In this document: positions 6,234-12,434 of the stretch, one piece after another
How positions within the stretch are numbered: the stretch's first letter is position 1
Layout: every line of letters starts with the position of its first letter
Assembly: GCA_946405115.1 (NCBI GenBank)
Contig: CAMJGB010000032.1
Location: 1-12,434, forward strand
Direction of reading: 5' to 3'
From: an uncultured Clostridia bacterium
GTDB taxonomy: Bacteria > Bacillota > Clostridia > Saccharofermentanales > Saccharofermentanaceae
DNA: 12,434 nucleotides
Notes under the pieces: generated by a model
Databases searched by the model: none
Seen by the model: the letters and a program-made list of their open reading frames with translations, nothing else
What the model was told of the DNA's origin: nothing
Translations under genes and position numbers: made by a program

Positions 6234-6428
6234 TCATGTAAGTGCTACGCTCGTCTCGCTCGGAGTAGGCATCTGACTCTTAAGTCTTCTGGCATCTGCC
6301 ATGGTCATGCCGAATGCAATTGTATTCCCCAAAACTGAATAATCACTGAAAAGTGCTTCTTCGTTAAAATGGACCTTAACGCCGCCTGAAACTGTTCCTA
6401 ATTCGTTGATCTTTAATTCGTTGTTCAT
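6234..6428 (-). CDS. Orphan double-glycine-leader peptide (putative bacteriocin/RiPP-like or signal precursor)
   Basis: 64 residues. The first 16, MNNELKINELGTVSGG, match the double-glycine leader consensus position by position: Leu at -12, Glu at -8, Leu at -7, Val at -4, Gly at -2 and -1. Such leaders are cut by C39-peptidase ABC transporters during export. The remaining 48 residues are mixed and polar, begin VKVHFNEE and end SETSVALT. They contain no Cys, no GxxxG run and no strong amphipathic helix. A lanthipeptide, sactipeptide or classical two-peptide bacteriocin is therefore not evident. The ATG has GGGAG with a 7-nt spacer, better than expected for a random small frame, and it sits alone between a terminator and the AmmeMemoRadiSam genes. 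No transporter, modification enzyme or immunity gene is present in the window. Product identity is unknown; a non-secreted small protein cannot be excluded. Confidence 0.7.
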   Translation of the reverse strand: MNNELKINELGTVSGGVKVHFNEEALFSDYSVLGNTIAFGMTMADARRLKSQMPTPSETSVALT

Positions 6429-6504
6429 TTTGGTTCTCCCAAACTTATTTTTTACGAATTAATCTAATCAATATAAGGAAAACCACTCAATGAGCAATGA
6501 ATAA

Positions 6505-6532
6505 CCCGTGTGTCGCTTAAGCAACACACGGG
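6505..6532 (-). terminator. Terminator after the large membrane protein gene
   Basis: A 9-bp stem (CCCGTGTGT pairing with ACACACGGG) with a mismatch and a further short GC pair around the TTAA loop, flanked by AATAA/TTATT that can extend it. Downstream on the minus strand is TTATTCATT, a modest T-rich tail. It lies 14 bp past the membrane protein stop. Confidence 0.75.
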
Positions 6533-6546
6533 CATTATTCTGTTTA

Positions 6547-9132
6547 TTACCAGGTCCAAGAATCGAACAGTCTTATCTTCTTGTCCTCAAGTCCTGACTC
6601 GATGGCAGCTCTTCTCTTATACTCGTTGACAGATGCTGTCGCGATGAGGATGCCGCCCAGAACGAGAAGATAGATCCACCAAAGCTTACTCTCCCAGAAT
6701 GTGATGGCAAGAATGACACCGAACTCTGCGATAACAGAGATAGCGAGAATGAACCAGCTTCTCTTCTTGACTATGAACGAGTAGATGAAGATTCCGCATC
6801 CGAACAAAGTTACCATTGTAAGCGGAGTCAAAGTTCCGGAACCTGCTGCGTGTAATGCCTCCACCTCAAGGCAGAACGCTACTACTGAGAACCAAACCCA
6901 CTTAACACCTTCGAAGGGCTTAATCAGGAATCTGATTACAGCAGCGCCTATGAGAATGGCAAGAAGTCTGACCTCGACATCAATTCTGTAGCTTATCTCT
7001 ACATCAACGATAGCAAAGCTTACCGCGAAAAGCGCTACTGCTGCCGACAGAATCTCCTTTAAGCGTGGCTTTACCTTCTCCTCTACGGAATCTTCAGAAG
7101 CAAATCTTCCGATGAATGTAAGTGCGAAGAAAGTTCCAAGGAACGTTACCCTATAAAGCTGAGGCATAGGAAGGAAACAAGCGGCACCTGCAAGGAATGT
7201 AAGCCAGTCTACCCTGCCCTTTGACACGATATGCTCGTTGATGAAGATACGTCCGACGACTACGAATACTAGGATAATGAGTGCGCCTGAAAGCATCATG
7301 CTGACTTCGTTTGCCGCAAGCTTATATACGATTCCAACCATCAAAGTTGCCGAAGGCAGTGCACCGAAGTAGTTGTCCGTATCTTTAAGAGTTACAAATT
7401 CGAATATGACATCCAAGACGATGAGTGCAATGAATCGTACGATATCGCCGTTAAAGATCGCTCCCATCAGCATCATGTTACTTACAATAAGCAACCCCAA
7501 AGTGGAGAATCTTGCTGCAAGATGAATATTCTTCTCGAAGGGCTTAGCCTTGTTAATGAATACAACGGCCGTATAAAGAGCAAGTACGATGGCAGCCACT
7601 ATAATGATGTGCAAGCCGACATTACCGGACAAACCTGAGTCGATGATACCGCTTATCATTGTGATACAAGATACTGCCGCTGCAGCAATACATATGTGGA
7701 TATTCTTAAACTTAGCTGCTGCAAAGACGGAAAGCACAGCCACGCCAAGGAATACATACATCATTACATAAGAGGATGTTATATCGCCCAAAAGGATCAT
7801 CGTCGGCAGATAGATAAGGTACATGTATACCGTCCTCTCAGCCTTGTATCTGCTCATGATGATAATCGCAATCGAGGAAAGGATTGGAAGAACAAGAGCC
7901 GTATAATACAGGAAGCTCGGATCGCCGTTCTCAGTATAGATATACATAAGAAGCGCCGTGATACCTGCGATGATGAAGTTGCTTGCAGGGTTATCCATCT
8001 TAAGGACGCGGTACAAAGCGAAAAGCACTGCGACAAATGCGATGTATACGACAGCAATAACATTATCGTTTTCGGTAACGCCCTGTATCAACACGAATAT
8101 CAGCGTATAGACGGGTACAAGTGCAGAGAAATACTTAATGAGCTTTCTCTTTCTTGTGAGCATGAGAAGTGATGCAAAATACATAACATTTGCGGTGATA
8201 ACAAGTACCGTGTGTGCGGAAAGAATGCATGCACTTAACAAGGCACCTAATGATGCTACGTAAGCCGTAATCTCAGCGAAGTAATTGAAGAACTTCGTAT
8301 CAGGCTTAAGGAAGTAGATAAGGCCTGAGATAAATGAAGCTACGGCAAGACCGAAGATAAAACCTTCCATATTGCCCAAGGCTTTCATGCAGATGAAGAT
8401 ATCCACCCAGACAAAGCCTGCGTAGCTTATTGCCACCTGAAGCTTGGATCCGAAGATCTTATAACCGATAAGGCCCGTCAGTCCGAGTGAGAGTGCACAG
8501 CATGCGAGCATTATCGTTGTTTCCTTGGACTCGAATGCAAGGAAGCCTACGACGACAGCCAAAGGTGTGATAAGGCTTCCGAGCATGTAAAGAACGGAAG
8601 CTGTCTTCTCAAGCTTAAGCTTCTTCTTGGAGAATGTGCAAAGACCGTAAACAACACTTACTACTATTGCAAGCACAACGCACTTGATGCCGGGAAGCAT
8701 CGTCTGCCATGTAGCGGAGATGAATACAGCAGCTGCAATTACCATGAGAAGAACGCCGACTGCGAAGGAAACACCAACAGCACCAAGACCGTTAGACTTA
8801 CGGAGTTCCTTGGGAGCTGTTGCCGTTCTTGTGTAAACAGGAAGCTGAGCTGAAGGTGCGGGAGCCTGATCCACAGGCTTAAACGGAGTCTGGGGCGGAA
8901 CTGCAGGAGCAGGCACCGCAGGAGCTGCAGGTGCAGCAGGAGTCGGTGCAGAAGGCTCAGCCGTCGCATTAGGCTCAGCCTTAGTGCTCTGAACCTTCGC
9001 GAGGAGCTCCTTATACTGCTTTTCGATGTCGATGTACTTTCTGATGTAGCGGTCCTTCTGGGAGTTCGCACAGATGAGGGCGATAGTCACGCCGAGACCG
9101 TACAGAAAGAGTATTGCTAACAAAACTGACAT
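6547..9132 (-). CDS. Large polytopic membrane protein, DUF2157/DUF2339-like, function unknown
   Basis: 861 residues from the chosen start. A single N-terminal hydrophobic segment (about 2-22) is followed by a charged, probably coiled-coil stretch to about residue 50. Next comes a Pro/Ala-rich linker to about 105 (PTPAAPAAPAVPAPAVPP), then some two dozen hydrophobic segments to the C-terminus with very short loops. A coiled-coil/Pro-rich head ahead of a very large helical bundle resembles the uncharacterised DUF2339 and DUF2157 membrane families, and the GVLLMVIAAAVFISATWQ region looks like DUF2157. I recognise no catalytic motif, Walker box or transporter signature. The start is placed at the second ATG (9132), 8 nt after a perfect AGGAGG; the first ATG (9138) lies only 2 nt from it. 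It is a single-gene transcription unit with its own promoter and terminator. Envelope function is a guess. Confidence 0.8.
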   Translation of the reverse strand: MSVLLAILFLYGLGVTIALICANSQKDRYIRKYIDIEKQYKELLAKVQSTKAEPNATAEPSAPTPAAPAAPAVPAPAVPPQTPFKPVDQAPAPSAQLPVYTRTATAPKELRKSNGLGAVGVSFAVGVLLMVIAAAVFISATWQTMLPGIKCVVLAIVVSVVYGLCTFSKKKLKLEKTASVLYMLGSLITPLAVVVGFLAFESKETTIMLACCALSLGLTGLIGYKIFGSKLQVAISYAGFVWVDIFICMKALGNMEGFIFGLAVASFISGLIYFLKPDTKFFNYFAEITAYVASLGALLSACILSAHTVLVITANVMYFASLLMLTRKRKLIKYFSALVPVYTLIFVLIQGVTENDNVIAVVYIAFVAVLFALYRVLKMDNPASNFIIAGITALLMYIYTENGDPSFLYYTALVLPILSSIAIIIMSRYKAERTVYMYLIYLPTMILLGDITSSYVMMYVFLGVAVLSVFAAAKFKNIHICIAAAAVSCITMISGIIDSGLSGNVGLHIIIVAAIVLALYTAVVFINKAKPFEKNIHLAARFSTLGLLIVSNMMLMGAIFNGDIVRFIALIVLDVIFEFVTLKDTDNYFGALPSATLMVGIVYKLAANEVSMMLSGALIILVFVVVGRIFINEHIVSKGRVDWLTFLAGAACFLPMPQLYRVTFLGTFFALTFIGRFASEDSVEEKVKPRLKEILSAAVALFAVSFAIVDVEISYRIDVEVRLLAILIGAAVIRFLIKPFEGVKWVWFSVVAFCLEVEALHAAGSGTLTPLTMVTLFGCGIFIYSFIVKKRSWFILAISVIAEFGVILAITFWESKLWWIYLLVLGGILIATASVNEYKRRAAIESGLEDKKIRLFDSWTW

Positions 9133-9140
9133 ATGCATTA

Positions 9141-9146
9141 CCTCCT
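9141..9146 (-). promoter_or_regulatory. AGGAGG ribosome site that decides the membrane protein start
   Basis: Perfect AGGAGG. Two in-frame ATGs follow, after 2 and 8 nt. The 8-nt spacing favours translation from 9132. Confidence 0.8.
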
Positions 9147-9178
9147 ATCCCTAAGAGTAAAAATATGTTGTTATCGTC

Positions 9179-9207
9179 AGTATATCAAGAATACTTTGAC
9201 TGTCAAA
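9179..9207 (-). promoter_or_regulatory. Promoter of the large membrane protein gene, with palindrome over -35
   Basis: Perfect -35 TTGACA (9206-9201), 16-bp spacer, -10 TATACT (9184-9179) preceded by TGA (extended). The -35 box lies in a 13-bp palindrome, TTTGACAGTCAAA (9207-9195), which might be a repressor site or coincidence. Confidence 0.8.
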
Positions 9208-9240
9208 CTAATTTCTTTAGTTGCCTATATTTTGCCCCAA

Positions 9241-9273
9241 ACAAAAGGCTCTCCCCTTTATGCGGGAAGAGCC
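9241..9273 (-). terminator. Strong terminator closing the aspS-lepB-lepA-lipoprotein operon
   Basis: On the minus strand GGCTCTTCCC pairs with GGGGAGAGCC (10 bp, one G-U), with a 7-nt loop GCATAAA, followed by TTTTGT. It lies about 30 bp after the lipoprotein stop. Confidence 0.92.
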
Positions 9274-9303
9274 GTTGCTTCTAATAAGAACTAAACTACT
9301 TAA

Positions 9304-9732
9304 TTACTCGAATACAGTTAAGTGTGAAAGCTCAACAACTCTCTGATCGTCGAGGATAAGGTATGTTCCGTCTGTAGCTACACCTGATACGAGGCTGCCC
9401 TGAACGAGGTCGCCGCCTGATGTCTGGAGGTCATTGCCGGACCATGTGATGCAATCCTCAGTTACCTCATACATAACGGGCTCGGAGAACTCAGTGTAGT
9501 TGTCCTGGTTAAGAGGAGCACCTGTAGGGAATGCGCCTGTGCCTGCATCAGCAGACTGGCTGTCACCTGCGATGATGGGTGCCAAAGGTTCTTCTGTCTG
9601 AACGGGAGCCTCTGTCTGAACTACAGGAGCCTGTGTCTCAGCAACTGCCTGTGCCTCTTCTGCGTCACTGCCGCAGCCTGCAACTGCTACTGCTGCAGCA
9701 AGTACGAATGTAGCCAAAAGTGTTTTCTTCAT
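9304..9732 (-). CDS. Small lipoprotein with Thr/Glu/Pro stalk and SH3-like C-terminus
   Basis: 142 residues. MKKTLLATFVLAAAVAVAGC is a lipoprotein signal with lipobox AVAGC and lipidated Cys20, so the mature protein is anchored on the outer face of the membrane. Residues 21-80 are low complexity, acidic and proline-rich, with a near repeat (QTEAPVQTEEP). This is a flexible stalk common in clostridial lipoproteins. The last 60 residues have the alternating short-strand pattern of a bacterial SH3-like domain (MYEVTEDCITWSG, GSLVSGVATDGTYLIL, VVELSHLTVF), although the usual NVRSGPS signature is not preserved. SH3b domains often bind cell-wall peptides. It follows lepA by 27 nt with AAAGGA as ribosome site and is the last gene before the operon terminator. 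Function unknown; the SH3 call is tentative, the lipoprotein call firm. Confidence 0.85.
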   Translation of the reverse strand: MKKTLLATFVLAAAVAVAGCGSDAEEAQAVAETQAPVVQTEAPVQTEEPLAPIIAGDSQSADAGTGAFPTGAPLNQDNYTEFSEPVMYEVTEDCITWSGNDLQTSGGDLVQGSLVSGVATDGTYLILDDQRVVELSHLTVFE

Positions 9733-9759
9733 TTTGTCTATTCCTTTCTTACCTACTTC

Positions 9760-11568
9760 TTATTCTTCATCCAGCTTCAGAACGCTCATGAATGCTTCCT
9801 GCGGTACCTCTACGGAACCTACCTGACGCATTCTCTTCTTGCCTTCCTTCTGCTTCTCAAGAAGTTTCTTTTTACGAGAGATATCACCACCGTAGCACTT
9901 CGAAGTTACATCCTTACGGAATGCCTTAATGGTCTCCCTGGCAATTATTTTACCACCAATACAAGCCTGTACAGGAATTTCGAACTGCTGTCTCGGAATA
10001 TTCTCCTTAAGCTTCTCAGCCATTCGTCTTCCTCTCTCGTAAGCCTTGTCCTGGTGAACTATGAATGAAAGTGCATCAACAGGGTCGCCGTTAAGTAAGA
10101 TATCGAGCTTAACAAGCTTACTTTGCTGATATCCTTCCATCTCGTAGTCAAGTGAAGCATAGCCCCTCGTTCTGGACTTCAACGCATCGAAGAAATCGTA
10201 GATGATCTCGTTCAACGGCATCTTGTAGCGGAGCACTACACGTGTCTCATCGAGGTACTTCATGTCAACATACTCGCCGCGTCTGTTCTGGCACAGCTCC
10301 ATTATGTTTCCGACATACTCCTTAGGGAGAATGATATCTGCATTTACAACCGGCTCCTCCATATAGTCGATGACGGAAGCATCGGGAAGGTTAGTCGGGT
10401 TATCGACGTCGAGGCATGTGCCGTCCGTCTTGTGGACCTTATAAACTACGGAAGGTGCCGTAGAGATAAGGTCGAGATTAAACTCTCTTTCAAGTCTCTC
10501 CTCTATTACTTCGTAGTGAAGGAGTCCCAAGAATCCGCATCTGAAGCCGAAGCCCAAAGCTGCGGAAGTCTCTGCCTGGAAGGAGAGAGCAGCATCGTTA
10601 AGCTGAAGCTTCTCAAGCGCCTCACGAAGGTCGCCGTAGCGTGCACCGTCAACGGGATAGATACCGCAGAATACCATCTGCTGGATTCCCTTATAACCCG
10701 GCAAAGGCTCGGGTGCAGGATTAGTTGCCGATGTGATCGTATCGCCCGGAGCCGTATCGGAAACCGACTTAATTGAAGCGCAGATGTATCCTACTTCACC
10801 TGCAAGCAATTCCTTAGCAGGAACATACTGTCCCGGGTGGAAGTAGCCGAGCTCCGTGATGACGAACTCCTTGCCCGTGTGCATCATGCGGATTGCTTCA
10901 CCTGACTTAATGGAGCCTGCGCGGACTCTTACTGAAGCGATTACGCCCTTATAAGGGTCGTACTTCGAGTCTACTACCAAAGCTCGAAAAGGCTCGTCCT
11001 CAGGATCCTTAGGTGCAGGAAGATACTTTACGATACCCTCGAGCACATCGTCGATTCCGATGTCGTTCTTAGCTGAGATCAAAGGTGCGTAAGAAGCGTC
11101 GAGTCCGATATCGTCCTCGATCTCCTGTCTTACTTCCTCAGGTCTTGCAGCAGGAAGATCGATCTTGTTGATGACCGGCAGGATCTCAAGATCCGCATCA
11201 ACAGCAAGATATGCATTAGCCATAGTCTGAGCCTCTACGCCCTGTGATGAATCGACGATAAGGATCGCACCGTCACAAGCCTTAAGGCTTCTGCTTACTT
11301 CGTAGTTAAAGTCAACGTGGCCGGGAGTGTCGATGAGGTTGAGTGTGTACGTATTGCCGTCCTTAGCCGTATACGACATTCTCGTAGCCTGAGACTTGAT
11401 TGTGATGCCTCTTTCTCTCTCGATCTCCATGTTATCGAGGATCTGGCTCATCATGTCTCTCTTCTCGACTACACCTGTGTGTTCGATGATTCGATCGGCA
11501 AGTGTGGACTTACCGTGATCGATGTGAGCAATTATGCAAAAGTTACGTATGTATTTCTGTCTGTCCAT
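9760..11568 (-). CDS. lepA: Elongation factor 4 (LepA), ribosome-associated translational GTPase
   Basis: 602 residues, full length. All G motifs are present: G1 AHIDHGKST at 14-22, G2 RGITIKS at 53-59, G3 DTPGH at 80-84 (His84 catalytic), G4 NKID at 134-137, G5 SAK at 165-167. The rest includes the [13 protein letters not shown] segment of domain III and the EF4-specific C-terminal part ([25 protein letters not shown], seen in two pieces) near 560-585. EF4 binds the ribosome and acts on pre/post-translocation states and on initiation or assembly. The start is set at the ATG 11568, since AAAGG with a 5-nt spacer precedes it; a GTG at 11574, 6 nt upstream in frame, lacks a ribosome site. It lies about 20 nt after lepB, so the two are co-transcribed. 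Order is lepB then lepA, the reverse of E. coli lepA-lepB. Confidence 0.98.
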   Translation of the reverse strand: MDRQKYIRNFCIIAHIDHGKSTLADRIIEHTGVVEKRDMMSQILDNMEIERERGITIKSQATRMSYTAKDGNTYTLNLIDTPGHVDFNYEVSRSLKACDGAILIVDSSQGVEAQTMANAYLAVDADLEILPVINKIDLPAARPEEVRQEIEDDIGLDASYAPLISAKNDIGIDDVLEGIVKYLPAPKDPEDEPFRALVVDSKYDPYKGVIASVRVRAGSIKSGEAIRMMHTGKEFVITELGYFHPGQYVPAKELLAGEVGYICASIKSVSDTAPGDTITSATNPAPEPLPGYKGIQQMVFCGIYPVDGARYGDLREALEKLQLNDAALSFQAETSAALGFGFRCGFLGLLHYEVIEERLEREFNLDLISTAPSVVYKVHKTDGTCLDVDNPTNLPDASVIDYMEEPVVNADIILPKEYVGNIMELCQNRRGEYVDMKYLDETRVVLRYKMPLNEIIYDFFDALKSRTRGYASLDYEMEGYQQSKLVKLDILLNGDPVDALSFIVHQDKAYERGRRMAEKLKENIPRQQFEIPVQACIGGKIIARETIKAFRKDVTSKCYGGDISRKKKLLEKQKEGKKRMRQVGSVEVPQEAFMSVLKLDEE

Positions 11569-11588
11569 CTTCACCTTTAGGTCTTGTA

Positions 11589-12209
11589 TCAGATAAGGCC
11601 GAATTCGTTGAAAGGATAGATGATAAGGAAAGCTATTCCCTTAATGCGATCGGCGCTGAAAGGTCCGAGGCTTCGGCTGTCGTTACTTACGGGGCGGTTG
11701 TCACCCAGGCAGTAGTACTCGTCCTCTCCGAGTGTGATCTCGCCGTATCCTCTCTCAAGGCCGCTGCTCATGACGGAGGTGATTACCGTAGCGTCAAGAT
11801 AAGGCTCCTCGAGCATGTAGAAATCAGTTGCACCGACTTCTCTTATGTAAACGTGGCCGTCAGCGATTCTTACAGTCTCTCCGGGAAGTCCTACGATTCT
11901 CTTGATGAGATACTCTTCGTGGTTGTAGCCTTCCATGTCATGACCGTCGAGAATGACGATATCGCCTCTCTCGTAGTTGTCCGAGTATGTTGAGATCTTC
12001 TCAGCAAGGACAACAAAACCGCTTCTTAAGTTAGGAAGCATTGAGTCACCGTAAACGTTGTCCTTCTGAACAACGAATACGACCATCAATACGCCTACGA
12101 GTACACCAATTGCAATAGCGATGAGCCAGTCGAGGATGGCAGAAATGATAACTTGCTTTCTGTCCTCGGGCTTTACCTCTGCGAATTCACCTTTATCACT
12201 CTTTTTCAT
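11589..12209 (-). CDS. lepB: Signal peptidase I
   Basis: 206 residues, S26 family, the type of short SPase I usual in Gram-positives. A charged cytoplasmic N-terminus precedes one membrane segment (about 22-47). Box B GDSMLPN holds the nucleophile Ser56. The general base is Lys103 in [12 protein letters not shown]. Box E is [12 protein letters not shown] at 169-180. It removes signal peptides from secreted proteins on the outer face of the membrane. Its ATG lies 5 nt after the aspS stop, and the stop and Shine-Dalgarno merge in TAAGGATT, so translation is coupled to aspS. The last residues (FNEFGLI) form the usual terminal strand. It sits directly ahead of lepA in the same transcript; the neighbouring lipoprotein is not its substrate, since lipoproteins are cut by signal peptidase II. 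Confidence 0.97.
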   Translation of the reverse strand: MKKSDKGEFAEVKPEDRKQVIISAILDWLIAIAIGVLVGVLMVVFVVQKDNVYGDSMLPNLRSGFVVLAEKISTYSDNYERGDIVILDGHDMEGYNHEEYLIKRIVGLPGETVRIADGHVYIREVGATDFYMLEEPYLDATVITSVMSSGLERGYGEITLGEDEYYCLGDNRPVSNDSRSLGPFSADRIKGIAFLIIYPFNEFGLI

Positions 12210-12214
12210 AATCC

Positions 12215-12434
12215 TTAATCCATTACCAAATTATCGCTGTCGTCGTCTTTCTCTTCTGCCTTCTTGGAAACCTCGATTCCGAGTTCCTCAAGCTGTGCAA
12301 CTGCAACAGGAGAAGGTGCATCTGTCATGAGGTCAGAAGAATTCTGAACCTTCGGGAATGCGATAACTTCTCTGATTGAGCCTGCGCCTGTGAGGAGCAT
12401 TACAAATCTGTCGAGACCGATGGCGAGACCGCCG
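12215..12434 (-). CDS. aspS: Aspartyl-tRNA synthetase, C-terminal end only (5' part outside window)
   Basis: The last 72 residues of a class II aminoacyl-tRNA synthetase. The segment begins [16 protein letters not shown], which is class II motif 3 with its conserved Arg that contacts ATP. It continues [24 protein letters not shown], the conserved C-terminus of bacterial AspRS. An acidic tail (EEKDDDSDN) ends the protein. It charges tRNA-Asp in the cytosol, and it is the first visible gene of the aspS-lepB-lepA-lipoprotein operon. The frame is open at the window edge and no start is visible. Whether it is the discriminating or non-discriminating (Asp/Asn) type cannot be told from this piece. 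Confidence 0.95.
   Translation of the reverse strand, partial: GGLAIGLDRFVMLLTGAGSIREVIAFPKVQNSSDLMTDAPSPVAVAQLEELGIEVSKKAEEKDDDSDNLVMD

Noticed and set aside
7696..8172. 158-codon plus-strand frame and other plus-strand frames inside the membrane protein
   Set aside because: The opposite strand codes continuous hydrophobic helices; the plus-strand translations are basic, Cys/His-rich and without motifs, as expected for antisense of hydrophobic codons.
8880..8960. GCAGGAGC-rich imperfect DNA repeats
   Set aside because: Explained by coding of the Pro/Ala-rich linker of the membrane protein; no exact tandem unit of note.
9590..9645. Short direct repeat around TCTGTCTGAAC
   Set aside because: Explained by the QTEAP/QTEEP stalk repeat in the lipoprotein; not a mobile or regulatory repeat.
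11569..11574. GTG start two codons upstream of the lepA ATG
   Set aside because: The GTG overlaps the likely Shine-Dalgarno (AAAGGTG) of the ATG and has no ribosome site of its own.
11502..11993. 163-codon plus-strand frame across the lepA/lepB junction
   Set aside because: Both strands cannot be coding here: lepA and lepB are certain, and the frame has no family resemblance.

Overview
The window is a gene-dense chromosomal segment of a Firmicutes bacterium, most likely class Clostridia. The grounds are moderate GC, purine-rich Shine-Dalgarno sites, TTGACA/TATAAT-type promoters, AmmeMemoRadiSam genes in a clostridial layout, and a lipoprotein with a Thr/Glu/Ala/Pro-rich stalk. The family cannot be settled; Lachnospiraceae- or Oscillospirales-like is a guess. 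Every credible gene lies on the minus strand, so transcription runs from high to low coordinates. I see no tRNA, rRNA, CRISPR array, insertion sequence or phage gene, and no gene-free stretch above 300 bases. The longest gap is about 165 bp, at 9139-9303.

In the direction of transcription there are five blocks. (1) A housekeeping operon: the 3' end of aspS (aspartyl-tRNA synthetase), lepB (signal peptidase I), lepA (EF4 GTPase) and a small lipoprotein with an SH3-like tail, closed by a strong terminator at 9241-9273. (2) A monocistronic gene for a very large polytopic membrane protein of about 861 residues. It has a near-consensus promoter with a palindrome over the -35 box, and a terminator at 6505-6532. 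(3) A 64-residue orphan peptide with a textbook double-glycine leader, followed by a MEMO/LigB-AMMECR1 fusion, its partner radical SAM enzyme, and a PlsC-type acyltransferase with a zinc-ribbon insert. This block ends in a terminator at 2676-2698. (4) A tightly controlled two-gene operon: a short-chain dehydrogenase overlapping by 4 nt a condensation-like (HHxxxDG) acyltransferase. Its promoter carries an 18-bp palindrome just downstream of the -10 box that closely resembles the Bacillus FadR (TetR-family) operator. A terminator follows at 590-620. (5) A YjjG-like HAD hydrolase, cut by the window edge.

The most interesting parts are the orphan double-glycine peptide beside the poorly understood AmmeMemoRadiSam genes, and the FadR-like-operator-controlled reductase/acyltransferase pair next to a PlsC-like enzyme. 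Together the latter suggest a small lipid- or ester-modifying module under acyl-CoA-type control. That functional reading is inference. The motifs, promoters, operator and gene overlaps are seen directly.
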